A DNA stretch of 64,000 nucleotides from Alphaproteobacteria bacterium (GCA_024236055.1 JACKLF010000002.1:372001-436000); one strand, 5' to 3'; shown: positions 28,361 through 37,131, numbered from the stretch's first letter. Translations and numbers: made by a program. Notes: a model not told the origin generated them from the sequence alone.

Positions 28361-29220
28361 ACAAGATTGGCCTTGTACAGCGCGCTCAGATTGGTCCAGG
28401 CCCGCTCGGCCTCTGCTTGGTTGTAGACGGCGCTGCCCGGCACGCACCAGCCGTGATTGCCCGCATAAACCTCGACCGTTGCGGTCTTGCCCGCCGCATC
28501 GAACGCCGCTTTCAGCTTCTCCTTCATCTGGGGCTGGGAGGCATCGTCATTCTGCGCCTGGCACACCAGGAAGGCTGCGTTCGTCCTGGGGATCAGCAGA
28601 TGCGGGCTGTCGGGCTTGTCGGTGACAAGGCCGTTGCCGCCGTGAAAGCTGCCCACCGCGCCGATGCGGTTCGAAACCGCGGCAGCGGTGCGGAACGACA
28701 GCGCACCGCCCATGCAATAGCCCTGCACGCCCGCCTTCTTCGTACTGTCGGTCTGGGGCTGGGCATCGAGAAAGGCCAGATAGGCGGCCGCGTCGCTGTC
28801 CACGCCCGCATCGCTCATCGCCCCGCGATAGCCCATCAGCATGGCGCGCGAGGCCGGATCGCCGAAATTGAAATTGTCGCCCACCACCGGCGCCTTTGCC
28901 GAACGGTAGAAGGGATTGACCACCAGAACGGTATAACCTTGGGCCGCCAGCCGCGCGCCCATGTCCCGGAAGACCGGGCGCAGGCCCATGATGTCGGGCC
29001 AGATCAGCACCGCCGGCCATTTGCCGTCGCCCTTGGGATGGAACAGCACCGCGTCGCAATCGCCGTCGGCGGTCTTCACGCTGACATCGCGCTGTTCGAC
29101 GCTGTCCTGTGCGAAGGCGGTGCCCGCCGTGCCCGCCAGGGCGGCGGTCATCAGGCCGAAGGTCCGCCGCGAAAGCCGGGAATCGCTGACCAGACCCGGA
29201 TGGATGAATTCATCACACAT
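28357..29220 (-). CDS. dienelactone hydrolase family protein, exported by Tat
   Basis: The 287-residue protein is an alpha/beta hydrolase of the dienelactone type. The nucleophile cysteine is in GYCMGGAL at about residue 163 and the histidine in GNHGWCVPGS near 257. The N-terminus holds a twin-arginine signal (LSRRTFGLMTAALAGTAG) ending in AFA, so it is likely periplasmic. I start it at MCDEFIHPG (29220), a start typical of this exported subgroup. Substrate is unknown. Confidence 0.9.
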   Translation of the reverse strand: MCDEFIHPGLVSDSRLSRRTFGLMTAALAGTAGTAFAQDSVEQRDVSVKTADGDCDAVLFHPKGDGKWPAVLIWPDIMGLRPVFRDMGARLAAQGYTVLVVNPFYRSAKAPVVGDNFNFGDPASRAMLMGYRGAMSDAGVDSDAAAYLAFLDAQPQTDSTKKAGVQGYCMGGALSFRTAAAVSNRIGAVGSFHGGNGLVTDKPDSPHLLIPRTNAAFLVCQAQNDDASQPQMKEKLKAAFDAAGKTATVEVYAGNHGWCVPGSAVYNQAEAERAWTNLSALYKANLV

Positions 29221-29302
29221 GCTGAATCTCCCCTGTTGCGGCGGACGTGTCCCGCCCCTGCCGCAAAGGGAACCCGACAATTGTGACGGGATTCAGCCCG
29301 GC

Positions 29303-29851
29303 TCAGCTGATTGGCGCACCGGCGGCGCAATGGGGCCGGTCGATCCGCGCCCGGCGCACCTGGCCGGAAAGCGCCAGCATTTCCCCGCTTTTCAGCGACA
29401 GGCCCAGGATGCGGTTCTGGTCGACGGGGCCGGGAAACTTCACCCGCCCCGGCGGCAGGCGGGCAAAGCCCACCCGCGCATAATAAGGCTCGTCCCCCAC
29501 CAGCAGGATGCCGCGCCAGGGGCCCTCTTTGGCCGCGGCGATGCCCGCCTGCATCAGGGCGATGCCGATGCCGCGCCCGCGCTGGCCGGTCTCCACCGCC
29601 AGCGGCCCCAGCAGCAGTTCCTCATGGCCGCCCACCGTCACCGGCCAGAAGCGCACCGATCCGCGCAGCACGCCATTCTCGACCGCGACAAAGGACAGGC
29701 CGGCAACCGGATCGACGCCTTCACGCAACCGGTAGGCGGACTTGGCGAAACGGCCGGGCCCAAAGCTTTCGGCATTCAGCGCTTCGACGAAGGGCGCGTC
29801 CTGGTCCGCCTCAAGACGGACCTGCCATGCAGGAGAAGACACACTGGACAC
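29303..29851 (-). CDS. GNAT family N-acetyltransferase
   Basis: The 182-residue protein has the acetyl-CoA loop QRGRGIGIALMQAGIAAAK at about residues 86-104 and the later YYARVGFARL motif of YhbS-like GNATs. The C-terminal 40 residues resemble the extension of the YhbS group. The acetyl acceptor cannot be told. It stands alone between the hydrolase and a nudix gene on the same strand. Confidence 0.88.
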   Translation of the reverse strand: MSSVSSPAWQVRLEADQDAPFVEALNAESFGPGRFAKSAYRLREGVDPVAGLSFVAVENGVLRGSVRFWPVTVGGHEELLLGPLAVETGQRGRGIGIALMQAGIAAAKEGPWRGILLVGDEPYYARVGFARLPPGRVKFPGPVDQNRILGLSLKSGEMLALSGQVRRARIDRPHCAAGAPIS

Positions 29852-29923
29852 CGCACACCGCCGTCAAACACTCCGTCTTGGCTAATCGCGCACCCGGCAA
29901 AAGGCAAGCACCTCGCCACGCCG

Positions 29924-30382
29924 TTACCACCAGGGACTGACCGGTGCACGCTCCGACAGTTCGGCCAGCCGCCGCAGGGTGGCCGGCGTGCAGCCGGGCG
30001 GCGGATCGGCGGGGTCGGCGAACTGCACCGCGCTGATTTCCACCCCGGGCGTGAAAGCGACCGCCGCACCGGTGATGCGATAGAGCGCGATGACGTTGCT
30101 GGCATAGCCGGCGCGGGCGGTATAGAGGCCGAAAAACCGCGCGCTGCCGCCTGTCAGCCCCACTTCCTCGGCCAGTTCGCGCAGCACCGCGGCCTGGGGC
30201 GCCTCGCCCCGGTTCACCCCGCCGCCCGGCAACTGCCAGCCGGCCATGTAGCGGTGGCGCACCAGCAGCACCCGGCCCTGGCCGTCACACACCGCGCCCA
30301 TGGCCCCGAACACCGTGGGATGCAGCAAGGTCCTGAAAGCAATATAGGATTTCCATATCAGGCGCCGCAAAAACACTGTCAT
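29924..30382 (-). CDS. Nudix hydrolase
   Basis: The 152-residue protein has an N-terminal hydrophobic helix (LIWKSYIAFRTLLHP), the WQLPGGG lead-in and a complete Nudix box ending LRELAEEVGL. Substrate is unknown; the family includes ADP-sugar and NDP-sugar hydrolases. I start it at the ATG at 30382. It is divergent from the response regulator gene. Confidence 0.87.
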   Translation of the reverse strand: MTVFLRRLIWKSYIAFRTLLHPTVFGAMGAVCDGQGRVLLVRHRYMAGWQLPGGGVNRGEAPQAAVLRELAEEVGLTGGSARFFGLYTARAGYASNVIALYRITGAAVAFTPGVEISAVQFADPADPPPGCTPATLRRLAELSERAPVSPWW

Positions 30383-30405
30383 CGCGCGGGGGCCCCATGA
30401 TTTGC

Positions 30406-30420
30406 GTAACCTTCGGCTAA
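30406..30420. promoter_or_regulatory. weak CtrA-like motif upstream of a response regulator
   Basis: GTAA-N7-CTAA has the CtrA spacing, with one mismatch in each TTAA half. It lies about 110 bases before the response regulator gene. This is a suggestion only. Confidence 0.25.
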
Positions 30421-30526
30421 CGCACGGGGCATTATCATGGTCCGGCAAGGTTGGCGTGACGAACAGGCAATCCTGAGCCGCGAAGGGCGGCGCCGGACGC
30501 CACTTCGCGACAAGGATGGGACAGGC

Positions 30527-31039
30527 ATGTCCACCAACGGTCTTGGGACGCTGTGCGTCCTGATTGTCGACGACAATGCCCATATGCGCGCCCTGCTGCG
30601 CTCGCTGCTGGAATCGGCGGGCATACGCCAGATCGCCGAAGCCGAGGACGGCGCCGGCGCCCTGGCCCGCCTGAAAGAGCGCGAGATCGATCTGGTGCTG
30701 ACCGACATGGTCATGGAACCCATGGATGGAATCGTCTTCACCCGCACGGTACGCACGGACGCCGGTAGCCCCAACCCCTTTGTGCCCATCATCATGATCA
30801 CCGGCCATACCGAGCGCCAGCGCGTCGTCGAAGCGCGTGACGCGGGCGTGACCGAATTCATCGCAAAGCCGGTCAACACCCAGGGGCTGGTCTCGCACAT
30901 CACCGCGGTCATCGCCCATCCGCGCCCCTTCGTGCGCGGGGGCGGCTATTTCGGTCCCGACCGCCGCCGCCACAAGGCCGAGAACTATACCGGGCCCTGG
31001 CGCCGCGAGGACGATTTCGGCGAGGTGGACGTGCGCTGA
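30527..31039 (+). CDS. single-domain response regulator (CheY-like)
   Basis: The 170-residue protein is a receiver domain with an acidic pair (VLIVDDNAHMR), the phosphoacceptor aspartate in LVLTDMVMEPMDG, the switch threonine in IIMITGHT and the lysine in FIAKPVN. A 45-residue basic tail (YFGPDRRRHKAENYTGPWRR) follows, with no output domain. I use the ATG at 30527; an ATG 30 codons earlier is possible. Its place before motA suggests a role in motility. Confidence 0.85.
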   Translation: MSTNGLGTLCVLIVDDNAHMRALLRSLLESAGIRQIAEAEDGAGALARLKEREIDLVLTDMVMEPMDGIVFTRTVRTDAGSPNPFVPIIMITGHTERQRVVEARDAGVTEFIAKPVNTQGLVSHITAVIAHPRPFVRGGGYFGPDRRRHKAENYTGPWRREDDFGEVDVR

Positions 31040-31056
31040 CGCCGATCGTCAAGCGG

Positions 31057-31077
31057 ACGCCGGCCCTTAACCGGCGT
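31057..31077. terminator. hairpin between response regulator and motA
   Basis: A seven-base perfect inverted repeat, ACGCCGG and CCGGCGT, with a seven-base loop, lies 18 bases after the response regulator stop. The tail has TTAAC but no T-run, so it is a weak terminator candidate. Confidence 0.4.
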
Positions 31078-31169
31078 TAACACTTCAATGCCCGCCATCG
31101 CGCTGCGGTTCACCCCTCCTTAAGCCCTGCCATTAATAATGACCGCGCTGATAACCGGGCCCATTTTCC

Positions 31170-32042
31170 ATGCTTCAGATTGGCGGCATTGTCTTTCTTT
31201 TCGCCTGCGTGTTCGGCGGTTACCTGATGACGGGCGGCAGCCTGGAAGTGGTGATCGAGGCCGCCCCCCACGAACTGATCACGATCTTCGGCGCCGCGCT
31301 GGCCGCCATGCTGATCGCCGGCTCGATGTACAACGTCAAGAAGATCGCCGGCTCGCTGGGCAAGGTGATCAAGGGCCCCAACTGGAAGCCCCGGGATTAC
31401 ACCGACCTTCTGTGCCTGCTGTTCCTTCTGACCAAGACCATGAAGTCAAAGGGCCTCATCGCGCTGGAAGCCCATATCGAGAAGCCGTCCGAATCCTCGA
31501 TCTTCAAGCGCTATCCCAAGATCATGAAGGACCACTTCGCGCTGGACTTCATCTGCGACACGCTGCGGATGATGACCATGAGCCTGGAAGACCCGCACCA
31601 GGTCGAAACCGCGATGGAAAAGCAGCTTGAAAAGCACCATCACGAGGCGCTGGTCGGCGCCAATGCGCTTCAGGCCATGGCCGACGGCCTGCCCGCGCTG
31701 GGCATCGTCGCCGCCGTCTTGGGCGTCATCAAGACCATGGGCGCGATCAGCGAGCCGCCGGAAGTTCTGGGCGGCATGATCGGCTCGGCGCTGGTCGGCA
31801 CCTTCCTGGGCGTGTTCCTGGCCTATGGCATTGTCGGGCCGCTGGGCACCCGCCTGAAAGCCATCATCGACGAAGAGTCGCTGTTCTATCACGTCATCCG
31901 CGACATCCTGGTCGCGCATCTGCACGGCAACGCCGCCCAGGTGTCGGTGGAAATCGGCCGCGGCAGCGTACCGTCCGAAGCCCAGCCCAGCTTCCAGGAA
32001 CTGGAAACCGCGCTGAACGCCATCCCGCCGGACGGCGGCTGA
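31170..32042 (+). CDS. motA: flagellar motor stator protein MotA
   Basis: The 290-residue protein has four membrane segments: two at the N-terminus (IGGIVFLFACVFGGYLMTGG and LITIFGAALAAMLIAGSMY) and two after the cytoplasmic loop (PALGIVAAVLGVIKTMGAI and GSALVGTFLGVFLAYGIVGP). It is the proton-channel stator subunit. motB is not next to it, and is not in the window. The flagellar cluster begins four kilobases downstream. Confidence 0.95.
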   Translation: MLQIGGIVFLFACVFGGYLMTGGSLEVVIEAAPHELITIFGAALAAMLIAGSMYNVKKIAGSLGKVIKGPNWKPRDYTDLLCLLFLLTKTMKSKGLIALEAHIEKPSESSIFKRYPKIMKDHFALDFICDTLRMMTMSLEDPHQVETAMEKQLEKHHHEALVGANALQAMADGLPALGIVAAVLGVIKTMGAISEPPEVLGGMIGSALVGTFLGVFLAYGIVGPLGTRLKAIIDEESLFYHVIRDILVAHLHGNAAQVSVEIGRGSVPSEAQPSFQELETALNAIPPDGG

Positions 32043-32051
32043 TCGCACAAT

Positions 32052-32285
32052 TCAGGACTTGTATTTTTCCCAGCGGGCGCGGTGCGTATCGCGCGCTTCT
32101 GTCAGGGATACGAAGAACATCGCCAGCGCCCCGGCAAATACCCCGAAGGGTACCGACCAGGTGACATCAATGTCGGTGCCGAAGGCCACGATGCCCGTCA
32201 CCAGCATTCCTGTCAGTTGCGCCACACTTTTTGGCATGAACCGTCCCAGTCCCCAGCGGACGGTTCTAGAAATCGGTTGTGCCAA
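32052..32285 (-). CDS. small membrane protein of unknown function
   Basis: I do not recognise this 77-residue protein. It has a basic N-terminus and two membrane segments (VAQLTGMLVTGIVAFGT and SVPFGVFAGALAMFFVSLT) with a charged tail (RDTHRARWEKYKS). It converges with motA with nine bases between stops. Its hydrophobic pattern and codon use support a real gene, but it could be spurious. Confidence 0.6.
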   Translation of the reverse strand: MAQPISRTVRWGLGRFMPKSVAQLTGMLVTGIVAFGTDIDVTWSVPFGVFAGALAMFFVSLTEARDTHRARWEKYKS

Positions 32286-32383
32286 AACGAAGCATCTCCG
32301 TTCATAAAGGTTAATGGCAGTCGATCACGCGGCGTGGGGACACACAAGCGATCGGCGTCAACCAGTCACAGCTTTTGGTGAAT

Positions 32384-33625
32384 TCAGCGGTTCATCGCGG
32401 CAGCATCGCCGCCATTCTGGATGAATCCGCCCGCTGCCAGGCGCTCGCGGATTTCCTGGCCATGCTCGGCGTCGCGCGCCTCCACCACCATGATAAGCGT
32501 GGCGGACTTGATCGGAATGCCGGTCAGCATGCGGTTGTGCGAGACCTCCAGGATATTGCCGCCCGCCTCGCCGACGATGGCCGAGACCCGGGCCAGAATG
32601 CCGGGCCGGTCCTCGATCTCAAGCTCCAGCGACATGATGCGGCCCTCGCGGCTCAGCTCGCGCAGGATCACGTTCGACAGGAGTCGCATGTCGATATTGC
32701 CGCCCGACAGCACCACGCCCACCTTGCGCCCGGCGAACAGCGCGCGGTTGGCCATAAGCGCGGCGAAGCCGGCGGCGGCGGCGCCCTCCACCACCGTCTT
32801 CTCGATTTCCAGCAGCATGGCCAGGGCGTGCTCGATCTCAGCTTCCTTCACCACCAGCACGTCCTTCACCAGCGCGCGGCAGATTTGCGTGGTCAGCACG
32901 CCGGGCGCCTTGACCGCGATGCCTTCGGCGATGGTCTGGACAGGTGGGGTGGCGGTGATGGGCTCGCCGTGCATCGCCTGGACCATGGCGGGATAGAGCG
33001 CGGTCTGCACGCCATAGACCTCAATGTCGGGGCGCATGGCTTTTGCCGCCACCGCGCAACCGGAAATCAGACCGCCCCCGCCCACCGGCACCACCAGCAT
33101 GTCCAGGTCGGGCACGTCTTCCAGCATCTCCAGCGCGGCGGTGCCCTGGCCCGCGATCACCTTTGCGTCATCATAGGGATGAATGAAGGTCAGGCCCTCA
33201 TCTTCCGCGATGGCGCGCGCCGCCGCATTGGCCGCGATCAGATCCTCGCCCTGCTGAACGACACGCGCCCCGAAATCGCGGGTATGCTTGACCTTGGTGA
33301 AGGGCGTGGCCAGCGGCATGACGATGGTGGCCGGAATGCCCAGCCGCCCGGCATGGTAGGCAACGCCCTGGGCATGGTTGCCCGCGCTCATCGCCGCCAC
33401 GCCGCGCTTCTTCTCTTCCGGCGACAGGGCCAGCAGGCGGTTCAGCGCCCCACGCTCCTTGAAGCTGGCGGTGAACTGGCGGTTTTCGAACTTCAACCAG
33501 ACTTCGCAACCCGCAATCTTCGACAGGGTCAGCGAATGGCGGATGGGGGTGCGCACCAGCGCGCCGTCCAGCGCACGGGCCGCGGCGCGAACATCGTCGA
33601 CAGTGACGGGCAGCCCGGCGTTCAC
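32384..33625 (-). CDS. threonine ammonia-lyase with C-terminal ACT domain
   Basis: The 413-residue PLP enzyme deaminates threonine to 2-oxobutanoate. The PLP lysine is in FTASFKERGALNR at about residue 55, the cofactor phosphate loop is GGGGLISG near 180, and SAGNHAQGVAYHA is intact. A single ACT domain occupies about 335-413 (MSLELEIEDRPGILARVSA). This one-ACT arrangement differs from the classic biosynthetic IlvA with two regulatory ACT units, and matches the IlvA/TdcB hybrid type. It is followed in the same strand after a 98-base gap by the small membrane protein and preceded by the gene at 33630 at four bases. Confidence 0.93.
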   Translation of the reverse strand: MNAGLPVTVDDVRAAARALDGALVRTPIRHSLTLSKIAGCEVWLKFENRQFTASFKERGALNRLLALSPEEKKRGVAAMSAGNHAQGVAYHAGRLGIPATIVMPLATPFTKVKHTRDFGARVVQQGEDLIAANAAARAIAEDEGLTFIHPYDDAKVIAGQGTAALEMLEDVPDLDMLVVPVGGGGLISGCAVAAKAMRPDIEVYGVQTALYPAMVQAMHGEPITATPPVQTIAEGIAVKAPGVLTTQICRALVKDVLVVKEAEIEHALAMLLEIEKTVVEGAAAAGFAALMANRALFAGRKVGVVLSGGNIDMRLLSNVILRELSREGRIMSLELEIEDRPGILARVSAIVGEAGGNILEVSHNRMLTGIPIKSATLIMVVEARDAEHGQEIRERLAAGGFIQNGGDAAAMNR

Positions 33626-33629
33626 GGCG

Positions 33630-34085
33630 TTACCCCGCCAGCCAGGCGATGGCTTCCGGCCGGCCGGAGAAGGCCCTGTGGCGGGTGCGCCCGAACAGGG
33701 CCGAGATCACCTTGATGATCGCGCCAAAGGCATTGTCGCGCACCACATAGGCGACGGCCGACTTTTCCGGCGCGATGCTGGCCCAGTCGGCCAGCTCGCT
33801 CATCCGCTTCAGCGATTTCCAGTCGATCACCCCGACGAATTTGGTCAAGTCCACCAGCGTCTTCATGCTCAGATGCAACCAGCCGGCCTTCAGCCCGGTC
33901 TGCAGGCAGTCCACCACCGTATCGACAGTCGGCTCCCCCTCCAGCACGATCAGCATGCGCGTCCCCAGCGCCACGATGTGAACGCTGGCGCGGCTGCCGC
34001 CGCATTTGAGCCGGTGCACATCCTCGCCGGGACAGGCGTCGCCGGCGCAGACCGTGTCGCAATAATAGGGTGCTGAATCTTCCAT
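33630..34085 (-). CDS. hypothetical protein, possibly STAS/SpoIIAA-like
   Basis: This 151-residue protein has a short cysteine-bearing N-terminus (YYCDTVCAGDACPGEDVHRLKC is too long to be a known motif; four cysteines fall within the first 30 residues) and a body with alternating strands and helices (SMKTLVDLTKFVGVIDWKSL, then FSGRPEAIAWLAG), which recalls SpoIIAA-like STAS proteins. It ends four bases before the threonine ammonia-lyase start, so the two are co-transcribed. Function is unknown. Confidence 0.6.
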   Translation of the reverse strand: MEDSAPYYCDTVCAGDACPGEDVHRLKCGGSRASVHIVALGTRMLIVLEGEPTVDTVVDCLQTGLKAGWLHLSMKTLVDLTKFVGVIDWKSLKRMSELADWASIAPEKSAVAYVVRDNAFGAIIKVISALFGRTRHRAFSGRPEAIAWLAG

Positions 34086-34309
34086 GCCGGACTATGGCGT
34101 GAAGCGCACGCGCCACGCAAACACCTGATCGGAGGACACCCGAAGGGACCGCGATGCCATCCATGCCTATGGGATCGGTATCTTGTTGCGCCGCGGAGTC
34201 TTGAAGGCGCTGGCGCACGGCGCGCCTGGCAAGGGCGTCCTGATTTTGCGGGGCCTGAGTTTTCGCCTGCCGCGTGGCCTCGAAGACGCCGTCGCGCGAG
34301 GCCACTTGG

Positions 34310-34345
34310 CATTTCCCATGCCGCCCTGAGGCGGCGTGGGAAATG
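34310..34345. terminator. long hairpin at the 3' end of tRNA-Met
   Basis: Arms CATTTCCCA-T-GCCGCC (34310-34325) and GGCGGC-G-TGGGAAATG (34330-34345) pair over 16 positions with one T/G pair and a four-base loop. The hairpin overlaps the CCA end of the tRNA. There is no T-run, so it may end or guide processing of the tRNA transcript. Confidence 0.5.
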
Positions 34346-34418
34346 GTAGCACCGGACGGATTTGAACCGCCGACCAAGGGATTATGATTCCCCTGCTCTA
34401 CCGCTGAGCTACGGTGCC
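34344..34418 (-). tRNA. tRNA-Met (CAT), elongator type
   Basis: The 75-base gene folds as a complete cloverleaf: acceptor GGCACCG with CGGTGCT, D arm GCTC/GAGC, anticodon stem GGGGA/TCCCT with the loop ATCATAA (anticodon CAT), T arm GGCGG/CCGTC with TTCAAAT, discriminator A and an encoded CCA. The acceptor and anticodon stem resemble alphaproteobacterial elongator tRNA-Met. It lacks the three G-C pairs of the initiator. Ile2 (lysidine) is the main alternative. Confidence 0.93.
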
Positions 34419-34474
34419 ACGAGCCCCCGCCGGGCGACGGGAGGCGCGCATGTAGGGGGCACGCGCCCGCCCTG

Positions 34475-34972
34475 TCAAGATTGGCCGCGACCGGGCGAAA
34501 TTGCCTGTATTTCCAGCACCATGCGCCGGGCCGGGCCGAACAGCGTCTCGGCCATTCCCACAGCCCGAAACCCCAGCCTTTCATAGAAACCCTCGGCCCT
34601 GGGATTGGCCACGGTTTCGAGCCGCCACCCGCCCTGGGCCGCCAGCCTGTGGCAGGCATCGCCGATCAGCGCCCGCCCGATGCCGCGACGCCAATGGTCC
34701 GGCGCCACGAACAGCCCGTCCAGTTCAAACCAGCCGTCACGCGGCAGCACCGCGGCGAAGCCCAACGGGCGGCCATCGGCTTCGACCACCCGCACATGGC
34801 CATCGGCCAGCTGGGCACGCGGCAGCTCGATCACATCGGGATTGTCCAGAAGCTGCTGGCGATAATCGTCATAGACCAGCGAAGCACGGCGTTGCAGATC
34901 TTCCAGCGCCAGGCGTTCATCGACCCGGCCATCCCGGACAATCCAAGACCGGATCATGCCGTCCTCGTTCAT
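34475..34972 (-). CDS. GNAT family N-acetyltransferase
   Basis: The 165-residue protein has the acetyl-CoA loop DHWRRGIGRALIGDACHRLA and the C-terminal GFYERLGFRAVGMAET. The start overlaps the mnmA stop by four bases, so it is translated with mnmA. Substrate cannot be told. An internal ATG at residue 6 could be the true start. Confidence 0.87.
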   Translation of the reverse strand: MNEDGMIRSWIVRDGRVDERLALEDLQRRASLVYDDYRQQLLDNPDVIELPRAQLADGHVRVVEADGRPLGFAAVLPRDGWFELDGLFVAPDHWRRGIGRALIGDACHRLAAQGGWRLETVANPRAEGFYERLGFRAVGMAETLFGPARRMVLEIQAISPGRGQS

Positions 34973-36075
34973 GCCGCCTGGGCTTGAGACTGGCCGATCC
35001 AGCCGCCGCCCAGCACCCGGCTGCCATCGGGCGCATAGAAGACGCAGGCCTGGCCGGGCGCGATCGCCTCTTCCGGGGCGGCCAGCGCCACCCGCGCCGC
35101 GCCATCGCCCAGCGGCGTGACGGTCGCGGCCACCGGCGGGCGCATGGAGCGCACCTTCACCTTGCAGTCGAAAGGCGCATTGCCGGGCGCCAGCCAGTTC
35201 ACATCGTGCAGGTCTATGACCGACGCGGCTAGGGCGCTGCGCGGGCCCACCACCACGCGGGCGTTGACCGGGTCCAGCTTCAGCACGAACAGCGGTTCGG
35301 CATTGCCCGACAGGCCCAGCCCCTTGCGCTGGCCCACGGTGAAATGGCTGATGCCGTCATGGCGGCCCAGCACCGTGCCCGCCTGATCGACAATCTCGCC
35401 GGGCCGCGCCGCATCGGGGCGGATGCGGTCGACGATGCCGGTATAATGTCCGTCCGGCACGAAACAGATGTCCTGGCTGTCGGGCTTTGCGGCATTGACC
35501 AGGCCCAGCTCGGCGGCGATGGCGCGCACCGCGCGCTTGTCCATCGCGCCCAGCGGAAAACGCAGGTAATCGAGCTGGTCCTGGGTCGTCGCGAACAGGA
35601 AATAGCTCTGGTCGCGCACCGGATCGACGGCGGCATGCAGCTCGGCGCCGCCCGGCCCTTCCACCCGGCGCACATAATGGCCGGTGGCCATGGCCTCGGC
35701 TCCCAGTTCGCGCGCGGTGTCCAGCAGGTCGGCGAACTTGACCTTCTCGTTGCAGCGCACGCAGGGAATGGGCGTCTGCCCGCGCGCATAGGTGTCGGCG
35801 AAATCCTCCACCACCGCCTTGCGGAAGCGCGCCTCGTAATCCAGCACATAATGGGCGATGCCCAGCTTTTCGGCCACGCGGCGCGCATCGGCGATGTCGG
35901 CGCCCGCACAGCACGCGCCCTTGCGCGCCGGCTGGTTCGAAGAGGGATAAAGCTGCAGCGTGATGCCGATCACCTCAAAGCCCTGCTTCTTGAGCAGGGC
36001 CGCGGTGACGGAGGAATCCACGCCGCCGGACATGGCGGCGACGATGCGGGCTCCGGGCTTGAGGGCGCTATCCAT
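34969..36075 (-). CDS. mnmA: tRNA 2-thiouridine(34) synthase MnmA
   Basis: MnmA thiolates the wobble uridine of Lys, Glu and Gln tRNAs. The 368-residue protein has the PP-loop AAMSGGVDSSV at about residues 13-23, the catalytic cysteines in IPCVRCNEKVKF and SQDICFVPDGHY, and the MATGHYVRR motif. I start it at the ATG at 36075, which matches the family length; an ATG twelve codons upstream is less likely. It lies next to the flagellar cluster but is unrelated to it. Confidence 0.96.
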   Translation of the reverse strand: MDSALKPGARIVAAMSGGVDSSVTAALLKKQGFEVIGITLQLYPSSNQPARKGACCAGADIADARRVAEKLGIAHYVLDYEARFRKAVVEDFADTYARGQTPIPCVRCNEKVKFADLLDTARELGAEAMATGHYVRRVEGPGGAELHAAVDPVRDQSYFLFATTQDQLDYLRFPLGAMDKRAVRAIAAELGLVNAAKPDSQDICFVPDGHYTGIVDRIRPDAARPGEIVDQAGTVLGRHDGISHFTVGQRKGLGLSGNAEPLFVLKLDPVNARVVVGPRSALAASVIDLHDVNWLAPGNAPFDCKVKVRSMRPPVAATVTPLGDGAARVALAAPEEAIAPGQACVFYAPDGSRVLGGGWIGQSQAQAA

Positions 36076-36154
36076 GGCCGGTGCTATAGGCAGGCCCGGG
36101 CAAATCCGCAAGAAAAGCCGGTTTTCCAGCCATTACAGGCGCTTAGGGCGCGCC

Positions 36155-37099
36155 CTATTTGGGCAGATAGTTCAGCAGCGAAATCTGGTTCAGCGACGAG
36201 GTTACCGCCAGCGCCGCCTGAAGCTGGGTCTGGTTCATGGAAAGCTGGGTGGCGGCCTTGGCCATGTCGGTGCTCTGGATCTTCTCGACAAAGCCGGAAT
36301 AGAGCGTGTCCATGGTGGACTGCTGGGTCTGGGCGTCCGTCAGCCGGTTGTAGGTATAGCCGTTGGCCGCGGTGATGGTGTTCAGGGCCGAAGCGGTCTG
36401 GCTGGCGCTGGAAACCGCGCCGGTCAAAAAAGTGTTCTGGGCCTGGCTCAGCCCGCCACCGGCGGCGAAGTTGCCGGATGCGCCGGCATCGAAGCTGGCG
36501 ATGTCCTTGAAGGCCTGCATCAGCTGGGTGCCGATGTCCGAGGCGGTCAGGCCATAGCTGACATTGACGCCGTCGGCGACCTGCACGGATTTCTTGAAAT
36601 CGCCATTGGCGAAAGCCTGGGACACCGACGGCAGCGCCGCCAGGTCCGACAGCGTCGTCGCGGTCAGGGGCGGCGTGTCGGTGCGCCCGCCGCCATAGAT
36701 ATAGTCGCCATTGGCGTCCTTGGCATTGAGCACCGAAACAGCCTGGTCGAACAGGCTCTGGACCTGCGGCATCAGGTTGGTGGCGTCGTTGTTGCCCAAG
36801 GCATCGGTGACCGCCTGGCGCAGCTTGGTGGCCACGTCCGACAGGCTGGTCAGCTGGTCGTTCTGCAAATCGGTCTGGGTCAGCGCCAGGTTGGTCGCGG
36901 TCTGATAGGCGCCGTTGCGCTGGTTGGCCGAGATGGTGGCCGTCAGGATCTGCGCCTTGTCGCCGAAACCGGCATAGCTGTTCGCCTGCACGCCCGATGC
37001 GATCTGGGTCTGGGTCTTGTCCAGCGCGCCCGAGGCCTGCTGGATCTGGCGCAGGAACTGGGCGGTCTGGGTGCTGGTCGCGACGCGGTCGATACTCAT
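36155..37099 (-). CDS. flgL: flagellar hook-associated protein 3 (FlgL)
   Basis: FlgL forms part of the junction between hook and filament. The 314-residue protein has a flagellin-like N-terminal coiled coil (MSIDRVATSTQTAQFLRQIQ) and C-terminal coiled coil (LSMNQTQLQAALAVTSSLNQ), with a variable low-complexity middle. It follows flgK by 32 bases, forming a flgK-flgL operon. A flagellin is a possible alternative, but the length and neighbour favour FlgL. Confidence 0.9.
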   Translation of the reverse strand: MSIDRVATSTQTAQFLRQIQQASGALDKTQTQIASGVQANSYAGFGDKAQILTATISANQRNGAYQTATNLALTQTDLQNDQLTSLSDVATKLRQAVTDALGNNDATNLMPQVQSLFDQAVSVLNAKDANGDYIYGGGRTDTPPLTATTLSDLAALPSVSQAFANGDFKKSVQVADGVNVSYGLTASDIGTQLMQAFKDIASFDAGASGNFAAGGGLSQAQNTFLTGAVSSASQTASALNTITAANGYTYNRLTDAQTQQSTMDTLYSGFVEKIQSTDMAKAATQLSMNQTQLQAALAVTSSLNQISLLNYLPK

Positions 37100-37131
37100 G
37101 CGGGTCTGTCCCTATTAATCCGTGCCGGGCG

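Noticed and set aside
26195..28447. 750-codon open frame antisense to the VWA gene
   Set aside because: Shadow of a conserved gene in GC-rich DNA; no ribosome site or domain.
31066..31083. Two TTAA boxes before motA as a CtrA site
   Set aside because: The spacing is 6, not 7, and the boxes are part of a small terminator-like hairpin.
34167..34352. 61-codon minus-strand frame between the STAS-like gene and the tRNA
   Set aside because: It runs into the tRNA 3' end, is very Arg/Pro-rich and lacks a ribosome site.
34344..34418. Isoleucine-2 tRNA reading of the CAT anticodon gene
   Set aside because: The acceptor and anticodon stems look like alphaproteobacterial elongator tRNA-Met; lysidine identity cannot be fully excluded.
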